Shown: piece after piece, positions 57,060-64,000 of the stretch
How positions within the stretch are numbered: the stretch's first letter is position 1
Layout of the letters: each line of letters opens with the position of its first letter
NCBI GenBank assembly: GCA_941918925.1
Contig: OW799234.1
Location: 45,476,412 to 45,540,411 of the forward strand
Length of the DNA: 64,000 bases
Direction: 5' to 3'
Origin: Phyto melanocephala
Taxonomy: Eukaryota; Arthropoda; Insecta; Diptera; Rhinophoridae
The notes under the pieces: model-generated
Seen by the model: the letters and a program-made list of their open reading frames with translations, nothing else
Database searches by the model: none
What the model was told of the DNA's origin: nothing
Made by a program: the position numbers and the translations under genes

Positions 57060-57195
57060 TTATTTAATAATAATTTCTGCTGGTGGCAATATGCTATCGC
57101 CGTATAAGCAATACCATATGCTGGAATACCAAATAGTACGATCCACCCATTCACTACCCGCTAAAACATGTCCAATATAAGGTGAATCTCGGGAT
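57060..57195 (-). CDS. RhoGAP15B: RhoGAP15B-like, last exon (end of the final PH domain)
   Basis: SRDSPYIGHVLAGSEWVDRT, IWYSSIWYCLYGDSILPPAE, IIIK, stop. Acceptor GTATACATTTTAG. The first base completes an Arg codon begun at 61260-61259, so the 4.06-kb intron is in phase. The EWVDRTIWYSSIW helix with YGDxILPP is the usual C-terminal helix of a PH domain. Confidence 0.85.
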
Positions 57196-60100
57196 CTAAA
57201 ATGTATACAAAAAAAATAAGTTAATGGAATTTAAATGTATTTGTTTTTTTTTTGTTAAATTACATGGCTATCATTGAATTTCACAATGTGAAAATTTCCA
57301 AATAAAATTTCTGGTTCATATGAGTTTCGATTTCGTATTCTAAATTCCATTTGAATGAAATGGCTAAACTTTTTGAATAGTTTTATTTACGAATTGTTAA
57401 AATATTTCATACAAATTGTAACTTATTTCAAATAGTAATATTTTCCAAATAGGAACAAGTAATTTTTTGAAGCTTTAAAACACGGAAATTTTCACAAAGC
57501 TTTTATTCATAATATGTACCAATTGTTCACAAGTTCGAAAATTTCTATGTGGAAATTTATTTATAAAAACCGTGATAATATTTTTGCCAATGTGTTAAAC
57601 ATTTTTTTTTTATATAAAAACCTGCACCGTTCACAAAAACAGTAGAAACTTTGAATGTGTTTCCAAGAAGAAATACAAATTATAAAAAAAAAGTTTTAAG
57701 AAATAAATGCAAATATGGACACGATGGAAAGAGTAGAGATTATTCCTTTAAACTTTGAATCTATAGATTTTTTTGTCATTGACCCATTAAAGCAAAAACT
57801 TCCAAAGGCATCTCTGTTTTAGTTTTCAGATAACTTAAAGGTTGAATATTTCTGGAGATAACATTTTAATGCAGTAAGAAACCATGTCATTTTTAAGCAA
57901 GAGTTTGTAGTGTTCGCGTTTTAACGATTGTATATACATAGTTTCTATCAAGAACTGTGGTATGGTCTTGTAAGTTAATGCTGGATTACTTATTAAGGCC
58001 GTAGGTCATCGTTATGTTAGACAATGTTAGAACATATTTTCTTCAAATAATTAGCTTTGAATTCTAGTTCTTTATAGAGTATTTTTCATATGTCTGTATG
58101 GACTAGTCACCTTATCTACAGAAATATTATTTCGAGGTAATTTATTAAAAATTCTTATCCGCAAATGGCGAAGATATAAATATTTTAGGAAAAGCTTGTT
58201 AAAATAAGTATGTAAGTGTGCTATATTTGGCTGTCCCGAATCTTAATATACCCTTCATGAAAGTGTAGATAAGCAGCAATAAGCGTATACATATACATAA
58301 GTAGCTTGTAAAACAAATTTACACTTACTAAATCTCTGCTTTACATACATACATTCGTACACATAGATAAGCATACAAAATATACTAACTACAACAACAA
58401 CCCACACATTTTTTACAATCATGTTCAACCATGGTACAATCATCAGATAGCCTCAGTTCTGCAACAACAAAATTCTACATGTATTTTGTTGTTGGAAAAC
58501 GACGACTTAAATGTCAAAAAGCAAAGGTGTGTGCGTGTTTTTTTGGCGGTATAATATATACGTACACAATATATACACATACATAAACAAAATTTGTCAT
58601 TTTAGTTAAACCTTAAGGTAGAGAGAAAAAAATCAGCTGTTTTAGTGAGGCTACCTGATAATTGTACCATGTGTTCAACGTTGCTTTTGTTGTTGTTTTT
58701 ATTAAATAGAATTTGTTGTTGCAATCTCAATAAAACAGATGTTTTTTTTTTCATTTCTTAGCCGCTAATAGATCAAAACTAATGATTTTTATTACCAAAA
58801 TTTTCGAAAGTATTTCTAGTAATTTGAAAAAAATCTTGACGTTTAGATGGTGTGGTTCACAGTCAACATCGGCCCTTAAAATTTAACCACCCATTAATAT
58901 ATACATGTATCGAAAAAAACTTAAAATTTAAAAAAATTTGTTTCGTTCCTTCAAATAATGAAATTTGAAGTAATTAAAGTTTATATGGAGTAAAGAAGGT
59001 GAAGAAGGATAAAAATTATATTTTCAGTTGTAACAAAACCAACATAAAACAAAAAACCTATTCATCATATCTTAGGTGGATTTACTTATTTGACTTAAAC
59101 AAATATTTTGTCTGGACAAAAGATTTCTCTAATTAGCTAAATTTGGGGACAATGGTTTTACTAGGTAAATTTTTATTTTTTTAGAGCGCACAATATTCCA
59201 TTTTAGGAGTATTTATACCAATCATATATTTGACTTTTAATTCTTATCTTTTCAAACTAACCTTAACTCGCAGATTAAACCGATTTCAGTTATATCCGAA
59301 TATAAATAACCTAAGTTGCCGTATTGTATAGTGTTTGCACATTAAAATTTAAGAAAACCTGAGTTTTTAAAATTTAAATCATAGTAAGCAAAAAATTATG
59401 TTTGCGAATGTAATTTCATATTTTTCTCTCGTTTTTTGAATTATGCTCTGAATTGAAAAAGATAAAAGTTGCGAGACAAATTCTATTTAGGATTTTTATG
59501 TTTTTTCATTTTTTTTGCAAATAAAATAAATATTTTTTTATTTAATTCGTTTGCAATACAAATTAAATGTATTTGATTCTAAGCAAAGTGGAATCAAAAA
59601 CAAATAATTATTTTCAAAAATTTCGTCTTTTTATTTGTTGTTGTTTGTGATATGTAAAAAATCTTAACATTAAATCTGTGGCTTGGAGCTAAAAGGGCCA
59701 ATGTCAAAATATTTACTTTTGAGAAAATTGGAATTGAACTTTAACTTTTATAGGTGCTTTCATAGTGACGTTGGCCAGCATTTTATTTATTAAGCTGTTC
59801 TGGGTTAAGTATGACTTTAGCTGTTTTACCATAATGAAATAGAGCAAGAAAACAAATCTAATGCAATGATTAACTGAAAAGAGCAAAAAAGTGACAATGG
59901 CCCTTTTAGCTCCAAGCCACAGAAATAATGTACAGTGACGGCCATAATAATTTAAACAACACACAATGCGTTCTTAACAGATTGGATTTTGCTCTTAGAG
60001 CTCTGAGAGCTAGTTTACATGAAGGGACATGTCCCTGCGACTCTGCTTGCGTTGGATTGTATTTTCTTTTGGTGTCCCTTCTAAAATCTTCTTGCGTTTG

Positions 60101-63100
60101 CATGAAGGGATTTTGTTGCAGGAACAAAGCGACTTTTTGACGTTAAATTAACTAATTCTTTTTATCCCTTTATTCGTAAGAAGGGCTGCCATAAATATAC
60201 AATTTATGATTTGTCAGCAGTAGCAGTGGCAATACAAGTATTTAAAAAAGCAAAATTAAGTAAATTTCAAGAAACATAATGACTGATCTTTCTAAAGAAG
60301 AAATTATTGAAGAAATTTGAAAATAAACATAGAGATATTATTTTATTTATTATAAATATTAATATCTTTTCGTCTTGATAATTTTACACAAACTGACAAA
60401 CATAGAAAAAATATTGAACATTGAATTGAATTTACATTGAAACTATAAAAACGTTCAAGTATTTCTAACAAAATTGTTGACCTAACAGAACTGGCTGTTG
60501 AAGCATAGATCTAGATGATGCTGAAAATATAGAATAAATTTTTAATTTGCTAGAATGCTATAAAAATGCAAATAGTTTACCGAATAAAAGAAGACGAAAG
60601 GAGTGGGTAAAACCACGGAGGTTAGAGATATTTCATCTTTTTTTTTGCAAATTCCATAAAATATCATTGCTACCCCGTACTCAACGCCGCACCCCTCACC
60701 AAAAAACTCGTGTCGCAGGAGATATGTCCCTTCATGTAAACACGCTCTTAGCAGTTTAAAAAACCAACACACAATAAAAAAGTATTGCGTTTATGAATGC
60801 AAGAAATAGAAAAACAAAACATATGAAACATTGTTTCTGCCGGCGCCAAATATTCGTAATAAAATTGTGTATGTATTTATGTCCCAAAAAATTAAAAAAC
60901 AAGTTGCCACAAGTATTTAACTAAATTTCTTAGAAAAAAACCTCTAAATGGAAAAAAATTCTGTAATAAATTTTTTATAATAAATCCAAATAGGATTATT
61001 ATCATAAAATCCTAAAAGGTAATATAATTATATTTAAACCTATTTATACTCATGTTTTGTATCACTAATCAGACATACATACATTAATTCTATAAAATTT
61101 CATATTGCCTGGTGTTCAATACATATCAGTAAAACAAATCGTCGTTCGTAAATTATTGTGTGCTATGTGACATACATATAAAACCTATTCAGATAGAACG
61201 CAATAATTTACGAACGACGAAATGTGGCAAAATAAGTCTTTAATAGATGAAAGCCTACCTTAAAATTTGTGTTTTTGTTTTCTCCACAAACGTGATGGAC
61301 CAACTCCAAGAAAAATCACGCTTTTTTTCACATCCCAAATATGCTGTAGTGTTATGCAAGAATATCTCTCGTATAATTGTGCTCTTTTCGTTTTTATCCT
61401 TTTTCGATATGACTATTTTACCATCACGCAATTCACACTGATACACCTTAAACGATTTTGTTTTATTATCGGCAAATTTCAATTCTTTGCCCGGCGTTAC
61501 AGTAGCTAAATTTTTAACTGCTCTCTGTACCTCGTTTAGAATTTCAATAGGTTTTACTACGAGTATATTATTTTTACGATCATCTTCGGGCCAATAAGAC
61601 CAATTGAGTACAACTTCGAAAACTTTACTGTCATGATGTAGAGGACGCTCTAAAGTGCCATTTAAAACAACTTCATGCAATGTCACCTGGTGGGTGGAGA
61701 GCTTCATTTTGGGTGCCAGTTCTTGACAGACTTCATAAGCCGTTTTGGTGGGTGAGATAGTGACATTTATTTGAATTTTTTCCTGATATATTGATTAAAA
61801 CACCCTATAGTGTAAGTTTATATTTAAATATTTTATGCTTAAATTTTTACCTCTGTTGAATTTTCCGGATTTGGATTGAGTGTTATCCATACTTTTAAAT
61901 CTCCTGATTTTTTCACGGTATCCGTTAGGGTTTCAGCAGCAGCATAGTATTTTTGCAAACATGTTAACATTTCTTGTTCTTTTTTCTGAAATCAAAATGT
62001 TTTTAAGTCTCATATTCATACCAAGAAACTGTATGCTAACTAACTAGCCGCTACTTTTTTTTTAATATGTAAAATTCCCTTAAGGAAAGTTAGCAGCTAG
62101 TTAGTTATAAAACAGTTTATTTTTATGAATAACGAAATTGTAATATTTTATTATTTACTCACAATTTCATCTGGTGTTAAGGGGAATAAATTCTTGTGAT
62201 AACTTATTAAATCACACAAAACATCAGCCTCCTTTTGGGAGTAAACCATTTCCTCGTTTTGATGGCTTTGCATTAGTGTAGGCCCCCAAATCATGGTTAA
62301 GTTTTGTATGCTCATTTTGTTTTTCGACTTTTGCGAACTAATAAATGCTAAATGTCCCACCAGTTTTTTAAGCGTTTCCCGTTCAATTACACTCAGGCGG
62401 GCCAACAATTCTTGATATAGTGTTATTTTTTCTGCTGCCGATGTTAGTTCTGAAACGCATATGAAACTTTCCGATAGTTTGCCCATTAGGCGTTCGGGCA
62501 AATCACGCATAAACCGCTTTAATACATTTGCCACATCATGTTCATTATATTCATTACGTGTAATTTCAACATTGAAAGCATCAGAACGAAAAGCTGACAT
62601 TAGTTTTAGTATGGAATTTTCTGAACCAGATTTCCGATAGATACCCTCTGACATCGAACCGTGTATATAGACGAAATTAATACATTTATCCACAATAACG
62701 GGAACATTAAATTTCGTTAACTGTTGATCACCTAACGTGAAACCGTTATTGTGGGCCACCTCACGGATAATGTGTCGCCATATTTTAGTTTCTCTCATAG
62801 AACTCATAATCATATACACTGTAAATGGTGGGGCATCTATCATCAGTATGGGTCCAGATTCGACGTGCAAATTCTTTACACTATCATCACTATCTTTAAG
62901 CACTGTAGGAAGTATAAGGAAATGTTAGAGAATGACTTTTAAAATATTTTTTCTACTTGCCTATGCAACGAGCTTTTCTTAGGTCCATTTTTTCTACATT
63001 CCCAGTTGCTTCGGTTACAAATATAAGACGTCTTTGGGTTTTCTTCAGTACTAACCAAGTGCCACTCCATTCAGATGTTATAGAATTCTAGGAAAATACA

Positions 63101-64000
63101 AAAAAAAAAAAAACAATAAATATTTTCAAAGAACACTAATTTTAAACGTATTCTTACTTACCTTTAAATAACACCAACCAGCTCTGTAGTAGTGACAGGT
63201 GTACTTCGTAGGTATAGTATTTGTAAGACTCTCTAGAAGCTTTTGCATCCAAATACCTCTGAATAAAACAAAGGAATTGTTAAACAACAACAACATTACA
63301 ATAAAATTAAAACTCTACAACTGACCTTTCCGATTCCTTACCAACACCATATAAATGGGCAATTCTCTGCTGTTTAACGTTGCCTGATGAACCCGATGTC
63401 ATTATTAAATTAGGATTCGATAAATGTATACTAGCCGAACTATTACCATTTTTTGGCACACATGTGGTAATTTCGAAACAATAAAAATGCGTAGAGTTGT
63501 CCGTCACCCTACTATTACTCACACACTGTATGGTGGTTATATATTCCAATGGTATAGCTTCTTTGGGTGTTTTCATTTCTTGATCAAGATATGTTTGAAA
63601 CTGACGATCCCTTAAAATGGCCTTACGATTTTGCATTTCTTTTAAAATGTCTTCAACAACACCGGATGGAAAGCGTATTAGCGGGCCTTCATAACGCACA
63701 AACAAGGGAGAGAGACTCGGTCGCGGTACCATTTGCAGGGTGATCTTAACATCGTTTGATTTTGATTGAGTCTTAAAACTAGCCCGGCGTTTTAAAGCAT
63801 CCATGCGTATTTTAACATTAGAAAACACATTAATTGTGTTGTTCATAAAACGGGAAGTATTGTTGCGGGTATTTTGTTTTTGGGCACTCTCAGTTGACTT
63901 TTCGTTAGCTCCTATCGCTTCTAAGTAAGAAGGCGGACTTTCGCCTTCTTCCTCAATATTTTTTTCATTGTTAAAGGGATTAGTGCGTTTTGAAAATTCA
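57060..64000 (-). CDS. RhoGAP15B: RhoGAP15B/ARAP-like Rho GTPase-activating protein (seven exons, 5' end outside window)
   Basis: Joined exons (minus strand) 64000-63326, 63258-63162, 63087-62961, 62902-62163, 61985-61851, 61782-61259 and 57195-57060 encode ~810 residues to a TAA, with matching phases throughout. In order they give a PH-like segment (SPLFVRYEGPLIRFPSG onwards), a second PH-like segment (SEWSGTWLVLKKTQRRLIFV), the RhoGAP domain (FNVPVIVDKCINFVYIHG; SEGIYRKSGS with the arginine finger; NVLKRFMRDLPERLM; SIQNLTMIWGPTLM), a Ras-association-like region (EKIQINVTISPTKTAYEVC onwards) and a final PH domain. RhoGAP, RA, then PH is the ARAP-type order, and Drosophila RhoGAP15B is the fly member I know. 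It would stimulate GTP hydrolysis on Rho-family GTPases at membranes. An ArfGAP domain is not in the visible part. The name is by domain order, not alignment. Confidence 0.8.
58204..58320 (-). mobile_element. DINE-1-like terminal fragment
   Basis: AATAAGTATGTAAGTGTGCT, ATATTTGGCTGTCCCGAATC, TTAATATACCCTTCATGAAA: a worn form of the CAAGTAAGAG / TCGGCCGTGCCGAA end. It stops before the A/T block. Confidence 0.65.
58430..58671. mobile_element. hAT-type MITE (CATGGTACAATCATC), copy 2
   Basis: The same ends and interior as 53125-53329 (GGAAAACGACGACTTAAATG, TTTTTTTGGCGGT shared), with an exact 8-bp duplication TGTTCAAC at 58422-58429 and 58672-58679. It has ~40 bp near the left end that copy 1 lacks (58450-58490), so copy 1 is a deletion derivative or vice versa. 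Confidence 0.92.
58862..58894. mobile_element. Mariner family C right-end fragment
   Basis: GTCAACATCGGCCCTTAAAA, TTTAACCACCC: the inverted form of the family C left end (46901), here followed by ATTAATAT rather than a clear CTT-TA. Coding sequence is not recognisable to its left. Confidence 0.6.
59676..59922. repeat. MITE with 31-bp inverted ends (CTGTGGCTTGGAGCTAAAAG)
   Basis: CTGTGGCTTGGAGCTAAAAG, GGCCAATGTCA at the left, with complement TGACAATGGCCCTTTTAGCT, CCAAGCCACAG at the right. 247 bp. AAAT occurs on both outer sides, possibly a 4-bp duplication. Non-coding. Confidence 0.85.
60009..60748. repeat. MITE-like element with TTTACATGAAGGGACAT ends
   Basis: AGCTAGTTTACATGAAGGGA, CATGTCCCTGCGAC at the left, and GTCGCAGGAGATATGTCCCT, TCATGTAAACACGCTCTTA at the right form ~34-bp inverted ends, 740 bp apart. 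A second TGCATGAAGGGAT lies at 60101. No transposase frame inside. Confidence 0.65.
61139..61220. repeat. 82-bp palindromic MITE
   Basis: TCGTCGTTCGTAAATTATTG and CAATAATTTACGAACGACGA are exact complements at the two ends. ~40 bp lie between. It lies ~40 bp inside the donor end of the gene's last intron. Confidence 0.85.
61259..61782 (-). CDS. RhoGAP15B: RhoGAP15B-like, RA-like region and start of the final PH domain
   Basis: EKIQINVTISPTKTAYEVCQ, ELAPKMKLSTHQVTLHEVVL, then HHDSKVFEVVLNWSYWPEDD (Ras-association-like, ubiquitin-fold). PH domain: KTKSFKVYQCELRDGKIVIS, TIIREIFLHNTTAYLGCEKK, DFSWSWSITFVEKTKTQIL. Acceptor AATATATCAG, donor AAG|GTAGGC, ending two bases into an Arg codon. Confidence 0.85.
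61851..61985 (-). CDS. RhoGAP15B: RhoGAP15B-like, exon between RhoGAP and RA
   Basis: KKEQEMLTCLQKYYAAAETL, TDTVKKSGDLKVWITLNPNP, ENSTE: a short helix then the first RA strand. Acceptor TTTGATTTCAG, donor GAG|GTAAAA, phase 0 on both sides. Confidence 0.8.
62037..62105. repeat. Small hairpin in an intron of the RhoGAP15B-like gene
   Basis: AACTAACTAGCCGCTA at the left and TAGCAGCTAGTTAGTT at the right are inverted with one mismatch, and CCCTTAAGG lies between. Possibly a MITE remnant. Confidence 0.5.
62163..62902 (-). CDS. RhoGAP15B: RhoGAP15B-like, RhoGAP domain exon
   Basis: Begins LKDSDDSVKNLHVESGPILM (end of a PH domain: SMRETKIWRHIIREVAHNNG helix), then the RhoGAP fold: GIYRKSGSENSILKLMSAFR (arginine finger), HDVANVLKRFMRDLPERLMG, ETLKKLVGHLAFISSQKSKN, and NLTMIWGPTLMQ with the conserved Asn. 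Acceptor TACTTCCTACAG, donor ATT|GTGAGT. Confidence 0.92.
62961..63087 (-). CDS. RhoGAP15B: RhoGAP15B-like, PH-domain exon with a GC donor
   Basis: NSITSEWSGTWLVLKKTQRR, LIFVTEATGNVEKMDLRKAR, CI. Acceptor TATTTTCCTAG. The donor is ATAG|GCAAGT, a GC-AG intron with an otherwise perfect 5' site. The last base starts a Val codon completed in the next exon. Confidence 0.85.
63162..63258 (-). CDS. RhoGAP15B: RhoGAP15B-like, 97-bp exon
   Basis: GIWMQKLLESLTNTIPTKYT, CHYYRAGWCYLK. A WMQKLLESL helix ends one PH domain, and YYRAGWCYLK begins the next. Acceptor TGTTTTATTCAG, donor AAG|GTAAGT. Confidence 0.85.
63326..64000 (-). CDS. RhoGAP15B: RhoGAP15B-like, 5'-most visible exon (partial)
   Basis: The frame is open to the window edge: EFSKRTNPFNNEKNIEEEGE, SPPSYLEAIGANEKSTESAQ, then RMDALKRRASFKTQSKSNDV, SLSPLFVRYEGPLIRFPSGV, LEYITTIQCVSN and HFYCFEITTCVP. 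An acidic low-complexity stretch leads into a PH-like region. The donor is AAG|GTCAGT at 63326/63325. An internal ATG at 63846 is not the start. Confidence 0.8.

Larger units (their letters stand above)
57196..61258 (-). other. Last intron of the RhoGAP15B-like gene (4.06 kb)
   Basis: Donor AAG|GTAGGC at 61258, acceptor at 57196. It contains the repeats listed at 58204-61220. The remaining sequence (57196-58203, 58900-59675, 60750-61138) is AT-rich with no coding exon. Confidence 0.8.

Noticed and set aside
60547..60772. Overlapping frames on both strands near 60.6 kb
   Set aside because: Both lie inside the element with TTTACATGAAGGGACAT ends and show no domain.

Overview
This is a 64 kb, very AT-rich piece of insect nuclear DNA, most likely from a schizophoran (probably calyptrate) fly. 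The evidence is two spliced genes with short GT-AG introns that resemble Drosophila sarcospan-like and RhoGAP15B/ARAP genes, plus abundant DINE-1-like elements, mariner, Helitron and hAT/PIF MITE remnants, and (ATGT)n microsatellites. No prokaryotic genes are present. About two thirds of the window is transposon debris. 

Layout. Positions 1-2407 hold a broken CR1/jockey-type retrotransposon (minus strand) carrying a 65-bp nested insertion. From 4.9 to 14.2 kb there are three Helitrons with good ends, two mariner relics, a palindromic MITE and DINE-1-like copies. From 17 to 32 kb there are DINE-1-like elements of two subfamilies, a 635-bp near-identical tandem duplication, a Tigger/pogo-like element with a hAT MITE inside it, a tRNA-like SINE and several MITEs. 

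From 31.8 to 36.5 kb a DINE-1-like copy is split by the most striking object in the window. This is a 222-bp near-perfect palindrome followed by an inverted array of a 543-bp tandem repeat. Every complete unit encodes what reads as a type I hammerhead ribozyme: four on the minus strand, three on the plus strand. It looks like a retrozyme / Penelope-associated satellite. 

From 37.4 to 39.5 kb is an element with ~190-bp terminal inverted repeats. It carries a decayed gene of a protein family that is multicopy in arthropod genomes. 

A sarcospan-like gene (plus strand) runs from 42.8 to 55.8 kb in five exons. Its 10.7-kb first intron is packed with nested elements. A RhoGAP15B/ARAP-like gene (minus strand) ends at 57.06 kb and continues beyond the right edge. 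Its seven visible exons encode PH-type segments, RhoGAP, a Ras-association-like segment and a final PH domain, and its last intron (4 kb) again holds MITEs. The two genes are convergent, with ~1.3 kb between stop codons, and are the only host genes I can support. 

Splice phases were checked by hand for both genes and every junction keeps frame. Ends of degenerate repeats are approximate unless a target-site duplication is stated.
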